Shown: positions 27,037-34,511 of the stretch, piece by piece | How positions within the stretch are numbered: position 1 is the stretch's first letter | Layout: the number at the start of each line of letters is the position of its first letter | NCBI RefSeq assembly: GCF_022024175.1 | Contig: NZ_CP091794.1 | Location: 372,001 to 436,000 of the forward strand | Reading direction: 5' to 3' | Origin: Prevotella communis | GTDB taxonomy: Bacteria > Bacteroidota > Bacteroidia > Bacteroidales > Bacteroidaceae | Length of the DNA stretch: 64,000 bases | Program-made: the position numbers and the translations under genes | The notes under the pieces: generated by a model | Databases searched by the model: none | Told to the model about the DNA's origin: nothing | Seen by the model: only the letters and a program-made list of their open reading frames with translations

Positions 27037-27762
27037 TTACAGTTCAGATATACTTCCAACGCCATTGTCGCTGAGCTTCTTCACGCCAGGGTTTCCGGCA
27101 AACTTGAAGGAGCCTACACCGTTGACCGTGGCTTTCAGTGTGTCGGTGGCGTGACAATTGATGCTGCCCACACCATTGACTTCTCCCTGCACACGGCGTG
27201 CCTTCAGGTTCCTGGCGTCAATGCTGCCCACGCCGGAACAGTCCAGTCTGACCCATGCGGCCTGGCCGCTCATCGTGATGCCGCCCACGCCCGAGCACTC
27301 TACGGCCAGCTTGTTGATACTGAGATTGCGGAGCTTCATGGCACCTACGCCCGAGTTCTCGACAGACAGGGACCTGGTTGTCAGACTGTCGATGATGATG
27401 GTTGCCAGACCTTCATTCTCCAAAGAACGCAGTTCGGGGGTGTAGATGGTGATCTTCACATCGTCTGTATCTAGGGCGCCACTGTGCATGATGTCGCCAT
27501 TCAGTTCGTGACCGTCCACGCTGAACTTGTAGAATTCGATGTAGTTGTCAGGAGCCGATATCACCACACGGTAGTCATCACCCTTGCCCTGCACGATCTT
27601 CACATTGCCCATCAGGTCGAGGTCCACCTCATTGAAGGGCTCCATCTGGTACTCCTCCTTGACGATATTGCCACTTGGCTTCACCTTATCGATGTTGAAG
27701 CTGACACACGACGATAAAAACAGCATCGTGGAAATGAATCCACATACAATCATTTTTTCCAT
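27037..27762 (-). CDS. DUF2807 (head GIN domain) lipoprotein
   Basis: 241 residues. Signal peptide with lipobox LFLSSC (C19), so a lipoprotein. The rest is a right-handed parallel beta-helix-like DUF2807 domain with repeating (S/N)GVG(S/G/A)(I/M/F) turns, e.g. ENSGVGAMKL, ECSGVGGITM, DCSGVGSIDA, VNGVGSINCH. The family is common in Bacteroidota near ECF sigma factors; its function is not established. The gene stands alone, preceded by a candidate ECF promoter, and runs divergently from the hydrolase gene. Confidence 0.88.
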   Translation of the reverse strand: MEKMIVCGFISTMLFLSSCVSFNIDKVKPSGNIVKEEYQMEPFNEVDLDLMGNVKIVQGKGDDYRVVISAPDNYIEFYKFSVDGHELNGDIMHSGALDTDDVKITIYTPELRSLENEGLATIIIDSLTTRSLSVENSGVGAMKLRNLSINKLAVECSGVGGITMSGQAAWVRLDCSGVGSIDARNLKARRVQGEVNGVGSINCHATDTLKATVNGVGSFKFAGNPGVKKLSDNGVGSISEL

Positions 27763-27801
27763 ACTTACTTTTTCTTTTTTAGTTCTACATTTTATCCGTT
27801 A

Positions 27802-27827
27802 GACGTAAATAGTCGGGGAAATGTTGC
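27802..27827 (-). promoter_or_regulatory. Candidate ECF sigma promoter of the DUF2807 gene
   Basis: GCAAC, 17 bp, CGTCTAACG on the minus strand, about 40 nt before the start codon. The same layout GCAAC-N17-CGTCTAATG precedes the efflux operon at 48680. Confidence 0.6.
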
Positions 27828-27847
27828 AACGATACCTATTTTTTTCG

Positions 27848-27855
27848 TACCTTTG
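27848..27855 (+). promoter_or_regulatory. -7 box of the hydrolase-fusion gene, near-leaderless
   Basis: TACCTTTG ends 8 nt before the ATG. The corresponding -33 TTGC overlaps the ECF-like -35 of the divergent gene, so the two promoters may compete. Confidence 0.7.
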
Positions 27856-27863
27856 TATGCGTT

Positions 27864-28877
27864 ATGGAACAACAGAACCAATACGTAAAGCAATTTCCCG
27901 AACTGATGAAGGGGAAAACAGTGATGTATCTCCACGGATTCGGCAGTAGCGGACAGAGCGGTACGGTGACGCGCCTGCGCACCATCCTGCCCAATGCCAA
28001 CGTCATAGCACCCGACCTGCCCATCCATCCTGAAGAGGCGCAGGCCCTGTTGCGCGAGCTTTGTGAGAAGGAACAGCCGGACCTGATCCTGGGTACCTCG
28101 ATGGGTGGTATGTATACCGAACAGCTCTACGGCTATGACCGTATCTGCATGAATCCCGCCCTGTGCCTGGCCGATACCATGCAGCAGCACGGGATGACGG
28201 GGACGCAGACTTTCCAGAACCCGCGCCTGGACGGCGTGCAGCAGTTCTATGTGGACAAGGCCCTGGTGAAGGAGTACCGGCAGGTGAGCGAACGGCGTTT
28301 CTCGGGACTGGAAGGCCTGGGCGACGAGGAGCTGGAGAAGGAGAGAAACCGCGTCTATGGCCTCTTTGGCGACAAGGACGATTTGGTGGATACGTTTGAT
28401 ATGTTTCGTGAGCGCTACCCCAAGGCGGCCCATTTCCATGGGGAGCACAGGATGGACGACCGTTCGTTCATGCATGCCGTGGTGCCCGTGATACGCTGGA
28501 TCGACGACCGGCAGGAGAACCGTCAGCGTCCTATTATATATATAGGTATAGAGACGCTGGTGGATGCCTACAATAAGCCCAATAGCAGCAGTCAGAAGGC
28601 GGTGCGCCTGCTGATAGAGAACTATCAGGTGTATTTCGTGTGTGAGGATGAATACCCAGCGGAAAAGCGCTGGGGACAGTGGCTGGAGGAGTATGTCAAC
28701 GTGCCGGCATGGCGCCATACCATCTATACGCACCGTCGTGACCTGCTCTATGGCGACTACCTGATCAGCAAGAAAAAAGAGGGCGACACGATGGCCACCC
28801 TCCTGGAATATGGTTCTGATACCTTCAAGACATGGGAAGATATCATTGAGTATTTCTCACGACTCGGCGGACAGTAG
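27864..28877 (+). CDS. Alpha/beta-hydrolase fused to a degenerate HAD-like domain
   Basis: 337 residues. Part 1 (about 17-215) resembles YqiA/YcfP-type esterases: YLHGFGSSG at 22-30, nucleophile S79 in GTSMGG, an acidic residue in FGDKDDLVD (168-176) and H204 in FMHAVVP. Part 2 (about 222-337) resembles 5'(3')-deoxyribonucleotidase-type HAD proteins: it ends THRRDLLYGDYLIS ... FGSD-like YGSDTFKTWEDIIEYF. The catalytic DxD of HAD enzymes is missing: the matching strand reads YIGIETLVDA. So the second part is probably non-catalytic. Substrate unknown. Its end lies 4 nt from that of a convergent gene, with no terminator visible. Confidence 0.72.
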   Translation: MEQQNQYVKQFPELMKGKTVMYLHGFGSSGQSGTVTRLRTILPNANVIAPDLPIHPEEAQALLRELCEKEQPDLILGTSMGGMYTEQLYGYDRICMNPALCLADTMQQHGMTGTQTFQNPRLDGVQQFYVDKALVKEYRQVSERRFSGLEGLGDEELEKERNRVYGLFGDKDDLVDTFDMFRERYPKAAHFHGEHRMDDRSFMHAVVPVIRWIDDRQENRQRPIIYIGIETLVDAYNKPNSSSQKAVRLLIENYQVYFVCEDEYPAEKRWGQWLEEYVNVPAWRHTIYTHRRDLLYGDYLISKKKEGDTMATLLEYGSDTFKTWEDIIEYFSRLGGQ

Positions 28878-28881
28878 CAGC

Positions 28882-31800
28882 CTATGCCGGCTCTTCCGTC
28901 CCTTCCTGAGGCAGTAGTACGACGCCCGTCTGCTTCTTGCCGTCCATCATCACCTTGAGCGGACGCTCGAAGCGCACATGGCGCACATGTTCAGTCTCCT
29001 CGACGGCAGGCATGCTGTCGAGGATTTCTTTTTGCAGCACACCATCGCCCGTATAGGTGTTGATGGTGAAGTAGCCCACGCCAAACGAGGTGAGGTTCTG
29101 GAAGAAGTGGGTGCCCTGCGAGGGATCCACGTGATAGTTCTTCAGGCCGGCCTCCACGATGACGCGTGCGCCCGAGATATGCGGCCATTTCACGGGGATG
29201 CCCAGCCAGTAGTCGCTGGAGCCCCAGCGGCCCGGACCGATGAGGATATAGTTCTTGTCCTCGTTGAGGAACTTGCGGTTGATACGTTCTATCTCGTCGG
29301 CAATCATCGGGTTGTTGGCTGCCGTGAAGTTCTCGTCGGTCTTCACATATACCACGTCGGTCACATCCTCGGAGATACCATGGCCCAACGAGTTGTGTGA
29401 GCGCAACAGGCACTGTTCGTCGGGAATCTGCTGCAGGTCCTCATCGAGCACCTGCTTGGAGTCTACGATAGGACGTATCTGCAGGAGGTAGAACTCGCCC
29501 GTGCGGTCGTCATTGAGGTTGCAGGCAAACTCGATCTCCACAGGACGGCGCATCTCCTCGGCACCGAGCTTCTGCGACATCTGGAGGAGTTCGGGAAGGG
29601 GGAAGACACCCTGCTGCAGCACACCACAGAAAGAGATGATCTTGCGGCCACCTTCGTAGATGCCGTCGCGGATGACCTGGTCCATGGGGTCGTAGGTAGA
29701 GGCGATAAAGGTGAGCGAGCCGTCGGCATCGGCCTGACGCACACGCAGGTTCTTGATGTTGAAGCCGTCGTCCACCTTGAAGTCGTCGCCCACATGACTC
29801 ATGTCCAGCGCATAGAAACGGGTCTGGGTGTCGCGCAGCGCCGTCTCCATCTCACTGGTCTGCAGCACCTGGTTCGGGTGGTAGGGACTGACGCGCAGGG
29901 TCTGTCCGCCGTCCACGATGTACTTGCCAAGACCCAGTGCCAGTGAGGCGATACCCTCCTCGGCCGTCTCGTCGCCAATGGGGTAGTAGTTGAGTGAGCG
30001 CAGCACACCCGAGAACGTGGGGTAGTAGAGGTCGCCATAGCGGTGGCCCACCACCTCCTGGAGTATCACTGCCATCTTCTCCTGGTCGATGACATTCTGC
30101 GTGGCGGTCATGTAGGCCTTGGAGTCGCGGTAATAGACCGAGGCATAGACGCTCTTGATGGCACAGGCCAGCATGCGCAGCATCTCGTATTTGTCGTCGA
30201 GCCAGGGTATCATATACGTAGAGTAGATACCTGCGAAGGGCTGGTAGTGGGAGTCCTCCAGCAAGGACGATGAACGGATGGCGATAGGTGTCTTAATGGC
30301 GTCGAAGAAGATGAAGAAGTCCTCTATGAGGTCATCGGGCAGCTGTGCCTTGAGGAAGTGCTGGAGGATGACCTCGTCGGGCGCATCGCTCAGCGCGATG
30401 GACCACAGGTTGTTGTCGTCCATGAAGCGGTCGAAGAAGTCGGTACAGAGCACCACCGTTTTGGGAATCTGCACGGTAGCATTGCCAAACTGGTTTAGTT
30501 CGGGATGGCGCTTGATGATATTGTCAAGGAAAGCCAGGCCGCGGCCCTTACCGCCCAGCGAACCCTCACCGATGCGGGCAAAGTGGGCATAGCGGTCGAA
30601 CTTCAGTCGGTCGAACACGGCCACCACACCGATATTCTTCATACGTCGGTACTGTACGATGGCATCGAAGATAATCTGACGGTGGGCATCCACATCCTGC
30701 AGCTTGTGCCACGTGACCTGCTTCAGGAACTGTGATACAGGGAAAATGGCGCGGGCGCAGAGCCAGCGGCTCATGTGGTTGCGGCGGATATGGTGCATCA
30801 GTGAGTCGTGCGGTATCTTGAAGATATTATCCTGCAGCTCCTTCAGTGTCTTGACACGAGCCACCTCCTCGTGGGTCTCTGGGTCACGGAACACGAAATC
30901 GCCAAATCCCAGGTGCTCTTCAATCATCTTGCGCAAGTCCACATTGAATTTCTTTGAGTTCTTGTCCAGGAAGTCAAATCCCTCTGCCCAGGCCTTCTCA
31001 CGATTCTCCACCTCACTGCTCTCTAATATAAGAGGTACGTACTCGTCGTGCTGACGGATGGTACGCAGCAGTTTCAGTCCGGCCTCAGGATCACCCTCCT
31101 CCACATGGCTCAGGCGACCGATGGGGGTCTGCATGGGGAAGCGCGTGTCACTGATCACGCCCAGGGTGTTCTCTGCATACTTCTCGTAGATCTGCAAGGC
31201 CTCCTCGTAGTTGGTGGCGAGCACCACCTTCGGGCGGCCGCGCTTACGCTGTGCGGCAGCATGGGGGTTGAGGGCCTCCGTAGAGAAGTTCTTTGACTGC
31301 TGCAGGATATAATTATATAGGTTGGGCAGCACGCTGGAGTAGAAACGGATATTATCCTCTACCAGCAGGATCATCTGCACGCCTGCCTCCTCGATATCAT
31401 GTTCGATATTCATCTTATCCTCAATCAGTTTGATGATGGAGAGGATGAGGTTGGTATTGCCCAGCCAGCAGAACACATAGTCGAAGATGGTCATATCCTC
31501 GTTCTGCATGCGCTTGGTGATACCATGACTGAAAGGCGTCAGTACCACGCAGGGCACCGAAGGCTGGATGGCTTTCACCTCGCGTGCCACGGTAAAGGCA
31601 TCGTTATCGGCAGTACCCGGCATACAGATGACCAGGTCGATGCTGGTCTCGTCGAGCACATGGCGTGCCTCCTCGATGGTACTCACCTGTGTGAAGATAG
31701 GCGGGAAACGCATGCCCAGTTCGGTATACTCATCAAAGATCTTCTCGTCTACGCGTCCGTCGTCCTCCAACATAAAGGCATCATAGGGGTTGGCCACGAT

Positions 31801-31890
31801 GAGCACGTTGAAGATGCGGCGGGTCATCAGGTTCACAAACGAGACATCTTTCAGATAAAAGGTATTGAATTCCTGTGGTACATTTGCCAT
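28882..31890 (-). CDS. Receiver-like plus PEP/pyruvate-binding (PPDK N-domain) protein
   Basis: 1,002 residues. First receiver-like fold (about 26-150) in which the phospho-acceptor position reads LVICMPGTAD, so it is probably inactive. Second receiver-like fold (about 170-340) with the acidic LLVEDN and GVISDTRFP, interrupted by a basic loop (QRKRGRPK). Then an ATP-grasp domain as in pyruvate phosphate dikinase and PEP synthase (GGKGRGLAFLDNII, AIRSSSLLEDS, YLLQIRPI). The swivelling phosphohistidine and PEP-binding domains of true PEP synthase are absent, so it cannot be a complete enzyme of that type. Known in Bacteroidota as a PEP/pyruvate-binding-domain protein of unknown role. Promoter box TACCTTTG lies upstream. 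Confidence 0.78.
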   Translation of the reverse strand: MANVPQEFNTFYLKDVSFVNLMTRRIFNVLIVANPYDAFMLEDDGRVDEKIFDEYTELGMRFPPIFTQVSTIEEARHVLDETSIDLVICMPGTADNDAFTVAREVKAIQPSVPCVVLTPFSHGITKRMQNEDMTIFDYVFCWLGNTNLILSIIKLIEDKMNIEHDIEEAGVQMILLVEDNIRFYSSVLPNLYNYILQQSKNFSTEALNPHAAAQRKRGRPKVVLATNYEEALQIYEKYAENTLGVISDTRFPMQTPIGRLSHVEEGDPEAGLKLLRTIRQHDEYVPLILESSEVENREKAWAEGFDFLDKNSKKFNVDLRKMIEEHLGFGDFVFRDPETHEEVARVKTLKELQDNIFKIPHDSLMHHIRRNHMSRWLCARAIFPVSQFLKQVTWHKLQDVDAHRQIIFDAIVQYRRMKNIGVVAVFDRLKFDRYAHFARIGEGSLGGKGRGLAFLDNIIKRHPELNQFGNATVQIPKTVVLCTDFFDRFMDDNNLWSIALSDAPDEVILQHFLKAQLPDDLIEDFFIFFDAIKTPIAIRSSSLLEDSHYQPFAGIYSTYMIPWLDDKYEMLRMLACAIKSVYASVYYRDSKAYMTATQNVIDQEKMAVILQEVVGHRYGDLYYPTFSGVLRSLNYYPIGDETAEEGIASLALGLGKYIVDGGQTLRVSPYHPNQVLQTSEMETALRDTQTRFYALDMSHVGDDFKVDDGFNIKNLRVRQADADGSLTFIASTYDPMDQVIRDGIYEGGRKIISFCGVLQQGVFPLPELLQMSQKLGAEEMRRPVEIEFACNLNDDRTGEFYLLQIRPIVDSKQVLDEDLQQIPDEQCLLRSHNSLGHGISEDVTDVVYVKTDENFTAANNPMIADEIERINRKFLNEDKNYILIGPGRWGSSDYWLGIPVKWPHISGARVIVEAGLKNYHVDPSQGTHFFQNLTSFGVGYFTINTYTGDGVLQKEILDSMPAVEETEHVRHVRFERPLKVMMDGKKQTGVVLLPQEGTEEPA

Positions 31891-31920
31891 ATGCTCTTTG
31901 CAATTTTAGGTTTGCGAGTG

Positions 31921-31928
31921 CAAAGGTA
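31921..31928 (-). promoter_or_regulatory. -7 box of the PPDK-like gene
   Basis: TACCTTTG on the minus strand, 30 nt before the start codon. Confidence 0.7.
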
Positions 31929-31937
31929 CGTTTTTTT

Positions 31938-31970
31938 TAGTGAAAAGTGGGTTTTGAAAAGTGAAAAGTG
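31938..31970. repeat. GTGAAAA heptad repeat in a divergent promoter region
   Basis: AGTGAAAAGTGGGTTTTGAA then AAGTGAAAAGTG: the same heptads as in the dispersed element, without its GCGGTAGC head. Confidence 0.65.
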
Positions 31971-32013
31971 TTATTTTTTGTTCTTTTTCCTTGGTTGTAA
32001 ATTATTTTATTCT

Positions 32014-32021
32014 TAAATTTG
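32014..32021 (+). promoter_or_regulatory. -7 box of gdhA
   Basis: TAAATTTG, 46 nt before the gdhA ATG; a TTGG 19 bp upstream may serve as the -33 element. Confidence 0.6.
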
Positions 32022-32067
32022 CGGTGTTATAAAAACCATCTGATTAACTTTAAAATTTAAAAAAACT

Positions 32068-33408
32068 ATGGAAGTTGAGAAAATAATGCAAGCTTTGGAG
32101 CGCAAGCATCCGGGCGAGTTAGAGTACCTTCAGGCTGTTCGTGAAGTACTGGAGTCCATCAAGGACGTGTACAACCAGCATCCTGAATTTGAAAAGGCAA
32201 AAATAGTAGAGCGCATCGTGGAACCCGAGCGTATCACCACGTTCCGTGTGCCCTGGGTTGATGACAAGGGTGAGGTACAGGTGAATATCGGTTACCGCGT
32301 GCAGTTCAATAGCGCTATCGGCCCGTATAAGGGCGGTCTGCGTTTCCATCCGTCGGTAAACCTGTCTATCCTGAAGTTCCTGGGCTTCGAACAGACCTTT
32401 AAGAATGCACTGACAACGCTGCCTATGGGCGGTGGCAAGGGCGGTTCTGATTTCGCACCCCGTGGAAAGAGTGATGCAGAGATTATGCGTTTCTGTCAGG
32501 CATTCATGACAGAGCTGTTCAAGGTCATCGGTCCTGACATGGACGTACCTGCCGGTGATATCGGCGTGGGTGGCCGTGAGATTGGCTATCTGTTTGGTAT
32601 GTACAAGAAACTCACGTCACAGTTCCATGGTGCCACACTGACCGGCAAGGGATTGGAGTGGGGCGGCAGTATCCTGCGTCCCGAGGCTACCGGTTATGGC
32701 GCTCTCTATTTCGTACACCATATGCTGGAGACCCACAACCTGGATATCAAGGGAAAGACAGTGGCCCTCTCCGGCTTCGGAAATGTGGCATGGGGCGCAG
32801 CCAAGAAGGCTACCGAACTGGGAGCAAAGGTCATCACCATCAGTGGTCCCGACGGTTATATCCTGGATGAGGCCGGCCTGGATGCCGAGAAGATTGACTA
32901 TATGCTGGAGCTGCGTGCCAGTGGCAATGATATCTGTGCTCCCTATGCAGAGGAGTTCCCCGAGGCGAAGTTCTTCGAGGGCAAGAAACCCTGGGAGGCC
33001 AAGGCCGATATCTATCTGCCCTGTGCTACACAGAACGAGCTCAACGGTGAGGATGCCGACCGTATCCTGGCCAACAAGCCTCTGTGCGTAGCTGAGGTGT
33101 CGAATATGGGTTGTACTGCCGAGGCTGTGAATAAGTTCATTGCCGCAGGCCAGCTCTTCGCACCCGGCAAGGCAGTGAATGCCGGCGGTGTGGCTACCTC
33201 AGGTCTGGAGATGACACAGAACTCTATGCGTATCTCCTGGACTGGCGAGGAGGTTGACCAGAAGCTCCATCAGATTATGCAGGGTATCCATGAGCAGTGC
33301 CTGAAATACGGCAAGGAGCCTTCTGGCTATGTGAATTATGTGAAGGGCGCTAACGTGGCTGGCTTCATGAAGGTAGCCAAGGCCATGCTCGCCCAGGGAA
33401 TTGTATGA
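32068..33408 (+). CDS. gdhA: NADP-type glutamate dehydrogenase
   Basis: 446 residues, the normal length for hexameric bacterial enzymes. Glutamate-binding segment GPYKGGLRFHP (85-95), catalytic lysine in PMGGGKGGSDF (K124), and the Rossmann motif VALSGFGNVAWGAAKKATEL. It aminates 2-oxoglutarate with ammonia and NADPH and is the main ammonia-assimilating enzyme in gut and rumen Bacteroidales. It overlaps the following rlpA-like gene by 4 nt (ATGA). Confidence 0.96.
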   Translation: MEVEKIMQALERKHPGELEYLQAVREVLESIKDVYNQHPEFEKAKIVERIVEPERITTFRVPWVDDKGEVQVNIGYRVQFNSAIGPYKGGLRFHPSVNLSILKFLGFEQTFKNALTTLPMGGGKGGSDFAPRGKSDAEIMRFCQAFMTELFKVIGPDMDVPAGDIGVGGREIGYLFGMYKKLTSQFHGATLTGKGLEWGGSILRPEATGYGALYFVHHMLETHNLDIKGKTVALSGFGNVAWGAAKKATELGAKVITISGPDGYILDEAGLDAEKIDYMLELRASGNDICAPYAEEFPEAKFFEGKKPWEAKADIYLPCATQNELNGEDADRILANKPLCVAEVSNMGCTAEAVNKFIAAGQLFAPGKAVNAGGVATSGLEMTQNSMRISWTGEEVDQKLHQIMQGIHEQCLKYGKEPSGYVNYVKGANVAGFMKVAKAMLAQGIV

Positions 33409-33866
33409 GTATAAGAAAAAAGATATTATTATTCATGCTAACAGTAAGCCTTACCGTTCTGGGCCAGATCCAGGTCGGTAAGGCTTCATATTATTCTAAG
33501 AGAGCTACGGGACGCATGACTGCCAGTGGTGACCGGTTGCATCATGATAGTCTGACATGTGCCCATCGCTCCTATCCCTTCGGCACACTGTTGCAGGTTA
33601 CCAATCCCTCCAACGGAAGAATGATTGTGGTGAGGGTCAACGACCGCGGTCCTTTTGTCCGCGGACGTATCGTGGACCTGTCGTGGGCTGCTGCCAAGGT
33701 ACTGGGCATCCTCTCAACAGGTGTGGCCAACGTGATTATTGAACCGTTGGAACATTTCCATATTCCCATGAAGAGAGACCGTGACAATATCCTCCCGAGG
33801 GTCTATGAGGCTGTAGAGACAGAGGAATTCCCCTGGAAACCTATTCACGGACATTCTTTGCCGTAG
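33405..33866 (+). CDS. rlpA: RlpA-like double-psi beta-barrel protein
   Basis: 153 residues. Signal peptide (LLFMLTVSLTVLGQ) then a double-psi barrel at about 22-118 with GKASYYSKRATGRMTASG, TCAHRSYPFGTLLQVTN and VRVNDRGPFVRGRIVDLS. The catalytic Asp of RlpA lytic transglycosylases is present in NDRGP. No SPOR domain, so septal targeting is uncertain. It is translationally coupled to gdhA, an unexpected partner. Its 3' end overlaps the convergent lipoprotein gene by 26 nt. Confidence 0.88.
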   Translation: MSIRKKILLFMLTVSLTVLGQIQVGKASYYSKRATGRMTASGDRLHHDSLTCAHRSYPFGTLLQVTNPSNGRMIVVRVNDRGPFVRGRIVDLSWAAAKVLGILSTGVANVIIEPLEHFHIPMKRDRDNILPRVYEAVETEEFPWKPIHGHSLP

Positions 33867-34506
33867 GCACCGTGAACTGGCGTGTCTGTGAGGTGACCTC
33901 CTTGCCTCCCTGTGCTACACCCACACGTACCATAATCTCCCCATCTTTCAGTCGCTTGTCGGCCAGTATGGTTGCCGTATAGCGCACGCCCTGACGCGGA
34001 CCGATACTCTCAATCTTCAGGTTGGGCGAGATATTGATATGCTTGTTGCCCGTCACGTCCTCCACGAACGGACAGACGTCGTAGACGGTATTGTCGGACG
34101 TGTTGTGGATCTCGAACACCACCGAACACTCCTCGCCGCGTGTCAGTACGCCGTCGTGCTGTGTCTCGGTAATCATGGCATGGCGGATCTCCAGCATAGA
34201 TATCTCATCGTCCATATAGATGATATCGTCGGCAGGCTGCTGACGGCGCTGGGGTATGCGCTCCTCGTATTTCCGTTCCTGCGCCTTGTCTATGGCCGAT
34301 CCGATGGCTGCACCGGCCGCGATGCCGCCCACGGTACCGATGATGGCACCCGTGTGGTGTCCGCGCCAGCCACCTGTCAGTCCGCCGATGGCAGAGCCAA
34401 TGACGTGTCCGAACTCACCGCCCATGTGGGCTCCCACGGCGGTATTCGATGTGCAGCTGCTCACCAGCAGGAGCACGCCTAAAATGAAAATCACTCCTTT
34501 CTTCAT
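33841..34506 (-). CDS. Glycine-zipper lipoprotein
   Basis: About 221 residues from the ATG at 34506 (MKKGVIFILGVLLLVSSC; lipid-anchored C18). An alternative GTG start at 34515 overlaps the upstream stop codon. Residues 25-70 form a glycine zipper (GGEFGHVIGSAIGGLTGGWR, AIIGTVGGIAAGAAIGSAID), like Gly-zipper_2 / OmpA-associated lipoproteins. The remainder (about 100-221) is an Ig-like beta domain (EECSVVFEIHNTSDNTVYDV). Likely on the inner face of the outer membrane; role unknown. Second gene of the yfhO unit. Confidence 0.8.
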   Translation of the reverse strand: MKKGVIFILGVLLLVSSCTSNTAVGAHMGGEFGHVIGSAIGGLTGGWRGHHTGAIIGTVGGIAAGAAIGSAIDKAQERKYEERIPQRRQQPADDIIYMDDEISMLEIRHAMITETQHDGVLTRGEECSVVFEIHNTSDNTVYDVCPFVEDVTGNKHINISPNLKIESIGPRQGVRYTATILADKRLKDGEIMVRVGVAQGGKEVTSQTRQFTVPTAKNVRE

Positions 34507-34511
34507 ATCTT

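Noticed and set aside
27792..28733. 313-codon ORF opposite the hydrolase fusion
   Set aside because: The sense frame carries catalytic motifs; the antisense frame shows none.
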